This document shows positions 7,263 through 14,715 of a stretch of 32,285 nt of DNA, in pieces. The DNA comes from CAXSEF01 sp964236535. Its GTDB lineage: Bacteria > Pseudomonadota > Alphaproteobacteria > Acetobacterales > Acetobacteraceae. The stretch lies in assembly GCA_964236535.1 (NCBI GenBank), contig CAXSEF010000030.1, positions 1 to 32,285 of the forward strand, given 5' to 3'. Numbering within the stretch: the first letter of the stretch is position 1; every line of letters begins with the position of its first letter. Both the position numbers and the translations under genes were made by a program. The notes beneath the pieces were generated by a model, which saw only the letters and a list, made by a program, of their open reading frames with translations, had not been told where the DNA came from and made no database searches.

Positions 7263-8738
7263 GTGAGCCCGGTGCCCGGCGAGGCGAAGCGCGGCACCTC
7301 CGGCCCGGCGCCCGCCGGCGACGGCGCGGGATCGCGGCCGCCGGCCGCAGGCGCGCGGCCACCCTTGCCGGCGCGTGGCACCGGGGACGTGGTGCACCCG
7401 GACGGCCTGCCGACGCCGCAGCGCTACTGGGCCATGCTGGCCATCGCGACGGGCGTCACCATCGCCGTGCTCGATTCCGCGGTTGCCAACATCGCGCTGC
7501 CGACCATCGCCCGCGAGCTGCACGCGACCCCCGCCGAGGCGGTCTGGGTCATCAACGCCTACCAGCTCGCGGTCGTGGTCGCACTGCTGCCGCTGGCCTC
7601 GCTGGGCGAGCGGATCGGCTACCACCGCGTCTACCTCGCCGGGCTCGCGGTGTTCACGGCGGGCTCGCTGGGCTGTGCCGCATCGCACAGCATGACGGCC
7701 CTGGTGGTTGCACGCGCGTTGCAGGGCCTGGGCGGTGCCGGGATCATGAGCGTGAACGGGGCGCTGGTGCGCTTCACCTACCCGCAGGCCTCGCTGGGCC
7801 GCGGCGTCGGACTGAACGCGCTCGTGGTGTCGATCGCGGGCGCAGTCGGGCCGAGTGTCGCCTCGGCGATCCTGGCGGTCGGCTCCTGGGAGTGGCTGTT
7901 CGCGGTCAACGTGCCGATCGGGCTGGTCAACATCGCGCTCGCGGCGCGCGCGCTGCCGCGTTCCGAACGCTCCGGGCGGCGGTTCGACTGGCGCAGCGCC
8001 GCGCTCAACGCGCTGATGTTCGGGCTGTTCTTCATCGGCGCGGACGGCTTCACGCACGGCCAGGGCCATGGCCTGGTCGCCGGCTGCGAGATCGCCGGCG
8101 CGGGCGCTGCGGCCATCGCGCTCTACCGGCGCGAGGCCCGGGCAGCCTTGCCGCTGATCCCGCTCGACCTGCTGCGCATCCCGGTGTTCGCGCTGTCGGT
8201 CGCCGCGTCGGTCGGCGCGTTCACGGCGTACATGATCGCCTTTTTGGCAATGCCGTTCCATTTCGAATCCGCTTTGCACCGCGACCAGGTGCAAACCGGC
8301 CTGCTGATGACGCCGTGGCCGGTGGCGCTGGGCCTGGTGGCTCCCTGGGCCGGGCGGCTGTCCGACCGCATTCCCGCGGCCGTGCTGGGCGGCGTGGGAC
8401 TAGGCGTGCTGGCGGCCGGCCTGCTCGCCCTCGCCTTCCTGCCGCCACAGGCGTCCAACCTCGACGTCGTCTGGAGGATGGCGATGTGCGGCGCGGGCTT
8501 CGGCCTGTTCCAGGCGCCGAACAACCGCACGATGCTGGCGTCGGCACCGCGACCACGCGCGGGCGCGGCAGGCGGAATGCTCGCGACCGCGCGGCTGACC
8601 GGGATGACGCTGGGCGCGACGCTGGCCGCCCTGGTGTTCCGCATGGCGAGCGTGGGGGCGGAACGGACAGAGTTGCTGACGGCGGTCGGCTTCGCGGTTG
8701 CCGCAGGCGTGGCGAGTGTGCTGCGAACCTCGCGGTGA
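7263..8738 (+). CDS. MFS transporter, DHA2 (EmrB/QacA-like) drug:H+ antiporter type
   Basis: An inner-membrane protein of about 491 residues with multiple hydrophobic helices. The first helix carries the family motif TIAVLDSAVANIALPTIA, followed by SLGERIGYHRVYLAG (MFS motif A), ARALQGLGGAGIMSVNGAL (motif B) and NALVVSIAGAVGPSVASAIL (motif C, antiporter type). About fourteen membrane spans would fit DHA2. The substrate is unknown, and no membrane-fusion partner is nearby. The start is unclear: GTG at 7224, 7263 or 7389 are all in frame and none has a good ribosome site. The true N-terminus could therefore be as late as VVHPDGLPTPQRYW. It converges on the MfnF-like gene, with one dispersed element filling the gap. 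Confidence 0.88.
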   Translation: MSPVPGEAKRGTSGPAPAGDGAGSRPPAAGARPPLPARGTGDVVHPDGLPTPQRYWAMLAIATGVTIAVLDSAVANIALPTIARELHATPAEAVWVINAYQLAVVVALLPLASLGERIGYHRVYLAGLAVFTAGSLGCAASHSMTALVVARALQGLGGAGIMSVNGALVRFTYPQASLGRGVGLNALVVSIAGAVGPSVASAILAVGSWEWLFAVNVPIGLVNIALAARALPRSERSGRRFDWRSAALNALMFGLFFIGADGFTHGQGHGLVAGCEIAGAGAAAIALYRREARAALPLIPLDLLRIPVFALSVAASVGAFTAYMIAFLAMPFHFESALHRDQVQTGLLMTPWPVALGLVAPWAGRLSDRIPAAVLGGVGLGVLAAGLLALAFLPPQASNLDVVWRMAMCGAGFGLFQAPNNRTMLASAPRPRAGAAGGMLATARLTGMTLGATLAALVFRMASVGAERTELLTAVGFAVAAGVASVLRTSR

Positions 8739-8739
8739 C

Positions 8740-8884
8740 GGCAGGCGAGCAAGGCCGGGCTCCCCTCCGCCCAGACCCGCCAAATCCCGAGGCCTCTGGA
8801 AACCCCTTCCCCTGGACAAATGGATTCCAAAGGCGAGCCTCTGGCGGAGTCCAGAGGCAGAGCCTCTGGCCTTACTCGCCTGGC
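8740..8884 (+). repeat. Dispersed multi-hairpin element, copy 2 (most complete)
   Basis: This is a good reference copy. It runs from GGCAGGCGAGCAAGGCCGGG through AGACCCGCCAAA, GAGGCCTCTGGAAACCC and ACAAATGGATTCCAAAGG to the strong hairpin CCAGAGGC-AGA-GCCTCTGG and the end GGCCTTACTCGCC. It fills almost all of the 156-bp gap between the convergent MFS and MfnF-like genes, so it could work as a bidirectional terminator or transcript-end stabiliser. That role is inferred from position only. Confidence 0.9.
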
Positions 8885-8894
8885 CGGTTATCCG

Positions 8895-9920
8895 TCACAG
8901 ACCCGCCGCCAGCACCGCCACGGCCATCGCCGGCGCGCAGGCGTCGAGCGCCTCGCCGCAATCCCCCGCCGCCACGCCAAGCAGCCCCGACAGCGTGGCG
9001 CATTCCCAGCCCAGTCGCCCCGCCAGCCGCCCCACCAGCGCCCGGCCGATCCCGGTGGCCACGACCTGCCGCGGACCCGGTGCCGCCCGCGCCGAGTCCA
9101 CCAGCCGCACCGCATCCTCCAGCCGACGCAGCTGCCGCTCGGCGAACCAGCCGGCCAGTGCCCGCCAGGCCGTCTCTCCCGCCTCGTCGGCATCGCGGCC
9201 GATCATCCGCGCGAGCCGCCCCCGCGACGCTGCCTCGGTCTGTGCCCGCCCATCCGCCGCCGGCAGCAGGTCCGCTCCCTCCGGCAGCGTCCCCAGCAGC
9301 CGGTGCACGTCGGCCGCGGTCGCGAAATGCTCGCAGGCCAGCGTGGTCCACGCGCCGGCGAACGGCGCCCGCTCCGCCAGCGACATCACCGGGCTGCGCA
9401 CCAGCCCGGTATAGACCAGTTCGCCGCACGACAGCCGCGCCGCATCGCTCGCCCCACGCGCCGCCACCCTGCCACCCGCCAGCGGCACGATGTCAGTGGT
9501 GGTCGAACCCAGGTCCACCAGCAGCCCGTCCGGGGCCAGCCGCGCCGCCAGCGACGCTGTGGCGTGCCAGTTTGCCGACGCCACCGCCTCCGCCCGCCCG
9601 CCCGCCTCGCCCGCCGCCACGAACCCCGCCGCGCCGGCATACACCCCGACGCGTGGCCCCAGCGCATCCGCCAGCATCGCCGCGATCGCCGCCACCCCCT
9701 CGGCACGCGAGGCGAACACGTCGGCAAGTTCTCCCGTCATGGTCGCCGCATGCAGCGCCGCCGGCCCGAGCCGCTCCCCCGCCTCGACCAGCGACGCCGC
9801 CAGCCGATCGGTGCCCTGCCACAGCGGACAGGCGAGCTGCAGCGCCCGCCGCGCCACGCCGTCCTCCCACAGCACCGCCTTGAGGTGGGCACCGCCCACG
9901 TCCCAGCCGATCACCCGCAT
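8895..9920 (-). CDS. H4MPT-linked C1 pathway protein, MfnF/COG1548-like actin-fold enzyme
   Basis: A 341-residue cytoplasmic protein with an actin/hexokinase-type ATPase fold. The first phosphate loop is VIGWDVGGAHLKAVL (3-17) and the second is LLVDLGSTTTDIVPL (133-147). It belongs to the hydantoinase/oxoprolinase-like family TIGR03123, which is known to track H4MPT-dependent C1 metabolism. In methanogens the homologue MfnF joins the furan and tyramine-glutamate halves of methanofuran. By inference this gene makes the methylofuran cofactor used by Fhc. ATG 9920 begins the fold at once; the longer frame is rejected. It is transcribed alone, convergent with the MFS gene and divergent from the HisA-like gene. 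Confidence 0.85.
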   Translation of the reverse strand: MRVIGWDVGGAHLKAVLWEDGVARRALQLACPLWQGTDRLAASLVEAGERLGPAALHAATMTGELADVFASRAEGVAAIAAMLADALGPRVGVYAGAAGFVAAGEAGGRAEAVASANWHATASLAARLAPDGLLVDLGSTTTDIVPLAGGRVAARGASDAARLSCGELVYTGLVRSPVMSLAERAPFAGAWTTLACEHFATAADVHRLLGTLPEGADLLPAADGRAQTEAASRGRLARMIGRDADEAGETAWRALAGWFAERQLRRLEDAVRLVDSARAAPGPRQVVATGIGRALVGRLAGRLGWECATLSGLLGVAAGDCGEALDACAPAMAVAVLAAGL

Positions 9921-10228
9921 CTGCACATCCACCAGACAAGGCCGGGCGCGGCCCGGAGCCGCAAAGAGCCCCCACTTGCAAGCATCGAGCGCCCTTGACC
10001 GCGTTCCATCACGGCATGACCGCCTCGGTCGGCTTCGACTGACGCTGATGATGCTTGCCGAAGCAAGGACCTGGAGCATGGTCGCTTCATCTACCCGAAG
10101 CAGTCATGCCCGAAGGGCGCAAGATCCGCAGCCGCGGGCTTTGCCGTGGGCCGGAGGCGGAGCATCTGGCGTCGCCGTCCTGACCTGCTAGACAGCCCGG
10201 CAACGGCATCCGCCAGCAGGGGACGGGC
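9921..10228. other. Divergent intergenic region with relics of the dispersed element
   Basis: This 308-bp gap must hold the promoters of the MfnF-like and HisA-like genes, but no convincing -35/-10 pair is seen. At 9933-9965 GACAAGGCCGGGC followed by GGCCCGGAGCCGC resembles the left end of the dispersed element. At about 10125-10180 GGGCCGGAGGCGGAGCATC resembles its right half. The two parts may be one old copy split by divergent sequence. Confidence 0.4.
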
Positions 10229-11014
10229 ATGGACATCGTCCCGGTGGTGGACCTCAGGGGCGGCCAGGTGGTCCACGCCCGCATGGGCCGGCGCCACGAC
10301 TACCGCCCGATCGCCACTCCGCTCAGCCGCACCAGCCGGCCGGAAGACGTGGTCGCCGGCCTGCTCGGCGTGGGCGCGTTCCGCCGGCTCTACGTCGCCG
10401 ACCTCGACGCGATCGAGAGCCGCGGCACCGTCGACCCGATCCACCAGGACGGCCACCTCGTCCCGAAGGCGAGGCACCACGACGATGCCCTGCGCCGCAT
10501 CGCCGCAGCATACCCGGCCCTGGAGATCTGGGTCGATCGCGGCACGTCCACGCTGCCCGAGGCCACCGCCTGGCTCCACGCCAATCCCGCCACCCTGGTG
10601 CTTGGCAGCGAGTCGCTTGCGGACACCCGGCCCGTGCACGCCTTGCGCGGGCACCCTCGCGTCGTACTCTCGCTGGATTTCCGCGCCGACCGCTTTACCG
10701 GCCCACCGGAGCTGCTTCAGGACGCCGGCTGCTGGCCGGACCGGGTCATCGCCATGACGCTCGCGCGCGTCGGTGCAGCGTCCGGTCCCGACATCGATTG
10801 CGTGGCCTCGCTCGCTGCCCGTGCCGGCACGCGCCGGATCTACGCGGCGGGCGGCGTGCGTCATGACGCCGACCTCCTGGCGCTCCAGCGGGCCGGGGCG
10901 CATGGCGCGCTCGCGGCCACCGCCCTGCACACCGGCGCCTTGCACGGCCCCGCGCCCGACGGCGCGCCGCCTGACGGAACCTTGCACGCCGGTCCCGCCG
11001 TCATCGAACACTAG
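10229..11014 (+). CDS. HisA/HisF-related (beta/alpha)8-barrel protein of H4MPT gene clusters
   Basis: A 261-residue protein related to phosphoribosylformimino-AICAR-P isomerase (COG1411/TIGR00734). The start PVVDLRGGQVVHA (5-17) carries the HisA-type aspartate, YVADLDAI (55-62) is the second characteristic strand, and IYAAGGVRHDADL with GALAATALHTG forms the C-terminal phosphate-binding half. Homologues occur in methanogens and H4MPT-using methylotrophs, where a role in cofactor synthesis is suspected but, to my knowledge, unproven. A true histidine-pathway role is unlikely, as no his genes are nearby. ATG 10229 has a good ribosome site (AGGGGAC). The tail after about residue 235 is Gly/Pro/Ala-rich and probably disordered. 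Converges on fae. Confidence 0.85.
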   Translation: MDIVPVVDLRGGQVVHARMGRRHDYRPIATPLSRTSRPEDVVAGLLGVGAFRRLYVADLDAIESRGTVDPIHQDGHLVPKARHHDDALRRIAAAYPALEIWVDRGTSTLPEATAWLHANPATLVLGSESLADTRPVHALRGHPRVVLSLDFRADRFTGPPELLQDAGCWPDRVIAMTLARVGAASGPDIDCVASLAARAGTRRIYAAGGVRHDADLLALQRAGAHGALAATALHTGALHGPAPDGAPPDGTLHAGPAVIEH

Positions 11015-11017
11015 GTC

Positions 11018-11044
11018 CGGGCGGCCGGGTAAATCCGCCGCCCG
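11018..11044. terminator. Possible hairpin terminator between convergent HisA-like gene and fae
   Basis: The arms CGGGCGGC (11018-11025) and GCCGCCCG (11037-11044) form an 8-bp perfect stem with an 11-nt loop just after the HisA-like stop. No T-run follows on either strand, so it may only block or stabilise transcript ends. Confidence 0.35.
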
Positions 11045-11103
11045 CCTCGTCCCGCCGGAGCCCGCTTTGGCGGAGCGTGCCCCGGCGTTCTCGGTCGCCG
11101 GGA

Positions 11104-11613
11104 TCAGGCGGCGGCGAACGGGTGCTTCATGGTCTTCGCCCTCTCGGCGACCTGCGAGGCCTTCGGCTCGCCGGCGATGGCGCGCTGGATGGATTCCTTT
11201 ACCGCCGTGTAGTTGTAGTCCTGGATCTTCTTGTCGTCGGACGCGTCCCAGTGGATGAACACGCCCACGCAGATGAACAGGTCGTCGGCCTCGTCAGCCG
11301 GGATGATGCCCTCGGAGACGCTGTCCGCCACGGCCTGCGCCACGGCGTGCTGGGCCGGCCCGAACATCTGCACGGCCTGCTTGGCGCCCTTGATGGTGAC
11401 CTTGTTGAACAGGATGGTGTTCGGCTTGCACAGCAGGTTCGGCGCCACGACCGCGAGCAGCGTGGTGAAGCCGTCCTTGTTGTTGCACAGCGCGTTGCAG
11501 AACGCGGTCTCGGCGGCACTGCCGCGCGGCCCGATCAGCAGGTCGACGTGAGCCACCTCGTTGCCCTCGCCAACCAGCGATTCGCCAACCATGACCTGAG
11601 TAATCTTCGCCAT
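11104..11613 (-). CDS. fae: Formaldehyde-activating enzyme
   Basis: Fae condenses formaldehyde with tetrahydromethanopterin to give methylene-H4MPT in the cytoplasm, the entry step of the pathway. The 169-residue protein matches Methylobacterium Fae almost end to end: MAKITQVMVGESLVGEGNEVAH, where the conserved His22 is in the active-site motif NEVAH, then HVDLLIGPRGSAAETAFCN, APNLLCKPNTILFNKVTI, AVQMFGPAQHAVAQAV and GVFIHWDASD. It has a strong ribosome site (AAGGGAG) 9-10 nt before the ATG, in keeping with the high expression usual for Fae. It lies 18 nt after the CitG-like gene, the same order (mch, orf5, orf7, fae) as in Methylobacterium. Confidence 0.98.
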   Translation of the reverse strand: MAKITQVMVGESLVGEGNEVAHVDLLIGPRGSAAETAFCNALCNNKDGFTTLLAVVAPNLLCKPNTILFNKVTIKGAKQAVQMFGPAQHAVAQAVADSVSEGIIPADEADDLFICVGVFIHWDASDDKKIQDYNYTAVKESIQRAIAGEPKASQVAERAKTMKHPFAAA

Positions 11614-11631
11614 CGGCGTTCTCCCTTTTTG

Positions 11632-12522
11632 TCACACCAGGTTTTGCGGCCCTGGCATGGCGCGGAGAGAACCATCATCGCCTGCCTGCCGCAACCCATC
11701 CTCGACTCGGCAGGCGAACAATGTGGCGACCGTCAAATCCGCGCTCGTTCCCGGGTTGACGCCCCGCTGCTTGAGCGCCGCGTCCCAGCGCAGCAGCGCC
11801 GCGCGGGTACCCGCCGGCCCGTCCGCCTCGTAGCGCGCCAGCATCGTCGCCGCCTCGTCCTGCAGCGCCGCGGCGGCCGCCGCACCGTGGCGGCGGAGCA
11901 CATGGCTGTCCTCGCCGCCCGCGAGGAAGTGCAGGAACACCCGCTCGGCCGCCGCCTCGCCTTCGCCCCAGCGCGCCAGCCCGGCCCGCAGCACCGCGAG
12001 CCCCTCGCCCAGGATACCTGCGAACCGCCCGATCCACTCGGCGGCGATGCGGTCGCGCCCCGCCGCCGCCGCCATCGCCGCGTCCAGCCCCGCCCGAGGC
12101 GGCTCGCGCACGTCGTGCTCCGCCGCACGCCCCAGCCCGCCCGGCGCCGCCAGCACGATCGCGCGAAACACCGCCGCCGCATCCGCGTCGCCCGCCTCGT
12201 CCAGCACCGCGCGCAGCGTTTCGCCCAGGCCGCCGCCCGCCCGTTCCGCCGCCATCGCCAGCGGCCCGCACAGGAGAACGATCCCCAGATTGGTGTTCTG
12301 CCCCACCGCCGCCCGCGTCGCCTCGACCGCGCCGAGCACCCGCGCGCCCAGCCCGGCCCCCACGCGGCACAGCGGCCACGACGCGACCTGCGCGCTCAAG
12401 CGAAAATCGCCTACGGTCATCCCGTGCCCGGCCGCATGCACGCCCACGTTGCCCGGCTTGAGCGCCGACAGCTCGGCCTCGCACGCCGCCACGAAGGCGA
12501 GCCGCACCGCCTCCGGGTTCAT
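11632..12522 (-). CDS. CitG-like (triphosphoribosyl-dephospho-CoA synthase family) protein of H4MPT cluster
   Basis: A 296-residue, mainly helical protein of COG1767. Family features are LKPGNVGVHAAGHGM (about 21-35), VGQNTNLGIVLLCGPL (73-88) and NPGTSADLTVATLFA near the C-terminus. CitG proper attaches a triphosphoribosyl group to dephospho-CoA for citrate lyase. No citrate lyase genes are here, and the position next to fae matches 'orf7' of methylotroph clusters, so a step in methanopterin or methylofuran assembly is the better inference. ATG 12522 is the first good start; it has no visible Shine-Dalgarno, and a dispersed element ends only about 28 nt upstream of it, occupying the gap to the RimK-like gene. 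Confidence 0.82.
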   Translation of the reverse strand: MNPEAVRLAFVAACEAELSALKPGNVGVHAAGHGMTVGDFRLSAQVASWPLCRVGAGLGARVLGAVEATRAAVGQNTNLGIVLLCGPLAMAAERAGGGLGETLRAVLDEAGDADAAAVFRAIVLAAPGGLGRAAEHDVREPPRAGLDAAMAAAAGRDRIAAEWIGRFAGILGEGLAVLRAGLARWGEGEAAAERVFLHFLAGGEDSHVLRRHGAAAAAALQDEAATMLARYEADGPAGTRAALLRWDAALKQRGVNPGTSADLTVATLFACRVEDGLRQAGDDGSLRAMPGPQNLV

Positions 12523-12549
12523 GCCAGCGACCCAGGCGTCGACCTGAAA

Positions 12550-12664
12550 GCAAGGCAAGGCCGGGCTCCCCCTTCGCCCGCATGCCGACGGCCCAAGCGG
12601 GTCGTCGGACCCTTGCGCGGGCCAATGGCTGCGTCCAGGGGCATAGCCGCTGGCCCTGCCTGCT
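12550..12664 (+). repeat. Dispersed multi-hairpin element, copy 3, inside the fae-side operon
   Basis: Runs from GCAAGGCAAGGCCGGGCTCC to GGCCCTGCCTGCTGGCC. It carries the left-half variant CCGCATGCCGACGGCC...GTCGTCGGACCC seen also in copy 1, and GTCCAGGGGCATAGCCGCTGG in place of the usual CCAGAGGC hairpin. It lies between the RimK-like stop (12692) and the CitG-like start (12522), both on the minus strand. Confidence 0.8.
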
Positions 12665-12691
12665 GGCCGGGCTGCTCGACGACCGTTGCTG

Positions 12692-13558
12692 TCACGCCGC
12701 CTCGCGCAGCAGCCCCGCCGCCACCCGACCCGCCACGGAATGCGCCACCACGCCCTGCAGCCCCCGCCACCCCGGCATCGAGTTGACCTCCAGCACCCAT
12801 AGTCGCCCCGCCGCATCGCGCATCAGGTCCACGCCCGCGCAGCGCGCCCCAACCGCCGCCGCCGCCGCCACCGCCAGCCCCGCCATCTCGCCGTCGGGCA
12901 CCAGCGGCTCCGCCCGCGCACCGCGCCGCATGTTGGTCACCCAGTCCCCGGAACGCCGCGTCATCGCCCCCGCCAGCTCGCCCGCCACCACCAGCACCCG
13001 GTGATCGAAATATTCCGCCGCCGCAGCCCCGCCCACATGGCGCTGCAGGTAGTGCACGCCGCCCACCTCGGCGTCCGCCGGCAGGTCCGCTTCCCGCTCG
13101 ACCCGCAACAGGCCCCGGCCCTGCGCCCCGAACAGCGGCTTGGACACCAGCACGCCCCCCTGCGCCCGCACCACCGCCGCCGCCGCAACATGCCCCTCCA
13201 CCACCCAGGCATCCGGCGTCGGCACCCCGGCGCGCGCCAGCAGGAACCCGGTCGCCGCCTTGTCGACGCAGCGTTCCACCGCCCGCGCCGGGTTCCACAC
13301 CACCACACCCATGTGCTCCAGCGCGTGCAGCACCCCGAGCCGGCGCGTCACCTCCTCGAACCCGCCCGGAGCGATCGCGCGCGTGTACACCGCACCTGGC
13401 AGCGCCTCGCCGAACCCCGGCACCCGCACGCCGCCCGGCACGAACGCGCAATCCGACAGCCGGAACGGCACCGCCTCGGCGCCCAGTTCCGCGAACGCCT
13501 CGCCAAGCCGGGCGAAATGCCAGTCGACGTCGTCCAGCGCGATGCCGACACGAATCAC
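12692..13558 (-). CDS. RimK-like ATP-grasp ligase of H4MPT cluster (orf5 position)
   Basis: A 288-residue ATP-grasp protein (COG0189). The ATP-binding segment is VLVSKPLFGAQGRGLLRV (136-153), with QRHVGG after it, and the metal/ATP site is AGVDLMRD...LWVLEVNSMPGW (241-264). RimK-fold enzymes add glutamate to acceptors; the methanogen homologues MptN and CofF glutamylate methanopterin and F420. Methylotroph dephospho-H4MPT lacks that tail, whereas methylofuran carries polyglutamate, so glutamylation of methylofuran is an attractive but unproven role. The GTG at 13558 starts directly on the first beta strand (RVGIALDD). It is only one base after the inverted end of a dispersed element and has no ribosome site. 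Confidence 0.85.
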   Translation of the reverse strand: MIRVGIALDDVDWHFARLGEAFAELGAEAVPFRLSDCAFVPGGVRVPGFGEALPGAVYTRAIAPGGFEEVTRRLGVLHALEHMGVVVWNPARAVERCVDKAATGFLLARAGVPTPDAWVVEGHVAAAAVVRAQGGVLVSKPLFGAQGRGLLRVEREADLPADAEVGGVHYLQRHVGGAAAAEYFDHRVLVVAGELAGAMTRRSGDWVTNMRRGARAEPLVPDGEMAGLAVAAAAAVGARCAGVDLMRDAAGRLWVLEVNSMPGWRGLQGVVAHSVAGRVAAGLLREAA

Positions 13559-13620
13559 GGCAGGCAAGGCCGGGTTCTGCCCGGACCCGCCAGAGGCCGC
13601 GGGCCGTTGCAAACCATCCG
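13559..13620 (+). repeat. Dispersed element, copy 4, left half only
   Basis: Begins GGCAGGCAAGGCCGGGTTCT and continues TGCCCGGACCCGCCAGAGGCC, then fades. It abuts the GTG start of the RimK-like gene. From 13621 to the mch stop at 13756 I see only an unrelated hairpin, GGAGCTC...GAGCTCC, near 13680-13702. Confidence 0.75.
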
Positions 13621-13755
13621 CTGAAGCCACCGGCACCACCCGCTGCGATGTGCCTGCGGATCTTTCATGCAGCGGTCCGGGAGCTCATCTGCCGGAGAGC
13701 TCCGGCTTCCAGGACATGCGGCAACCTTGGCCGTGCCGTCCCCCGCCTGCCCCGC

Positions 13756-14715
13756 TCACCCCCCGAACGAGGCTGCCAACATCCGGAGGTCGATGCTCCC
13801 CGCGCGGAAGCTCTCGCCGGTGTCTACCGCGGTGACGATCGCCTCCGCCGGGCTGAACAGCATCGAGTCGATCTTGTAGAAATCGCCCTTCACGCCGCGG
13901 AATACCTCGGCAAACGGCTTGCCGTAGTCGTGCGACACCCGCGCCGGCAGCTTCTCCGCCAGGGCTCGCGCATCGTCCGCCGGCCCGGTCACGAACAGCT
14001 GCACCCGGCCGCCGAAGATGATCGCATCGTTGGTGCGCCCCATTGCGGTGACGAAGTCGGGGTGCGGCGGTGGCAGTGGCGCCGAAGCCAGCCCGTCGAC
14101 GATCCGCTCCAGCGGGAAATGCACGGCATGCGCCTTGTGCATCGCGACCTCGAGCACCCGGCTGACCACCTGCACCCCCCCGGCCAGGCTCTGCGTCGGC
14201 GCAAACACCACCACCAGCGACTCCGGTGCCACCTTGCAGGCCTCGGCGACCGTTGCCAGCACCGAGCCCGGCGGCGCCTTGCCGCTCTCCAGCACCAGCA
14301 CCGCCTGCCCCGACTCGTCGGTATACGTCAGCTCGCTGAACAGCTCCTCCTTGCGCGCCAAGGCCCGCGCCGGACCCGAACCCAGGGCAAAGAACTTGTC
14401 GGGTGCCTCGGCCGACAGGCTCCACCCCGCATACTGGCTGGCCAGGCACGCCGTCACCGGCTGCGATGAACTGACCACCACGCTCCACGGCCAGTCCGGC
14501 GTCGTCTGGTCGCTTGCCAGCCTGATCTCGCCCAGTCCCCCCATGCAGATACGCGCGACCGCTAGCCCGGCCGCGATCCCCCCCTGCGACTTCGCCCCTG
14601 CGTCGATCAGCGTCTCGCCCGCCGGCCCGCGCGACACCCCGATGCGCAGCGTGTCCGCATCGGCAATCATCGCCTGCGCGATCGCCCACGCGCGAGCGTT
14701 GATCCCCGCGCTCAT
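13756..14715 (-). CDS. mch: Methenyl-H4MPT cyclohydrolase
   Basis: Mch opens the methenyl ring of methenyl-H4MPT to give N5-formyl-H4MPT, the third step of the pathway. The 319-residue length equals that of the known enzymes. Recognisable family blocks are ICMGGLGEIRL, WSVVVSSSQPVTACLASQYAG (written here in part), FALGSGPARALARKEELF and a C-terminal RTNDAIIFGGRVQLFV. The ATG at 14715 overlaps the stop of the upstream ATP-grasp gene by ATGA, so the two are translationally coupled. The next gene downstream is separated by about 200 bp that includes part of a dispersed element. Confidence 0.97.
   Translation of the reverse strand: MSAGINARAWAIAQAMIADADTLRIGVSRGPAGETLIDAGAKSQGGIAAGLAVARICMGGLGEIRLASDQTTPDWPWSVVVSSSQPVTACLASQYAGWSLSAEAPDKFFALGSGPARALARKEELFSELTYTDESGQAVLVLESGKAPPGSVLATVAEACKVAPESLVVVFAPTQSLAGGVQVVSRVLEVAMHKAHAVHFPLERIVDGLASAPLPPPHPDFVTAMGRTNDAIIFGGRVQLFVTGPADDARALAEKLPARVSHDYGKPFAEVFRGVKGDFYKIDSMLFSPAEAIVTAVDTGESFRAGSIDLRMLAASFGG

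Noticed and set aside
8820..9998. 392-residue plus-strand frame opposite the MfnF-like gene
   Set aside because: Its N-terminus is the translated dispersed element, and the rest is Arg/His/Pro-rich antisense sequence.
10229..11014. Histidine biosynthesis gene hisA
   Set aside because: The sequence belongs to the HisA-related COG1411-type branch, no other his genes are nearby, and it lies in the H4MPT island.
11632..12522. True citG of a citrate lyase locus
   Set aside because: No citCDEFX genes present; position next to fae and mch points to the H4MPT-associated branch.
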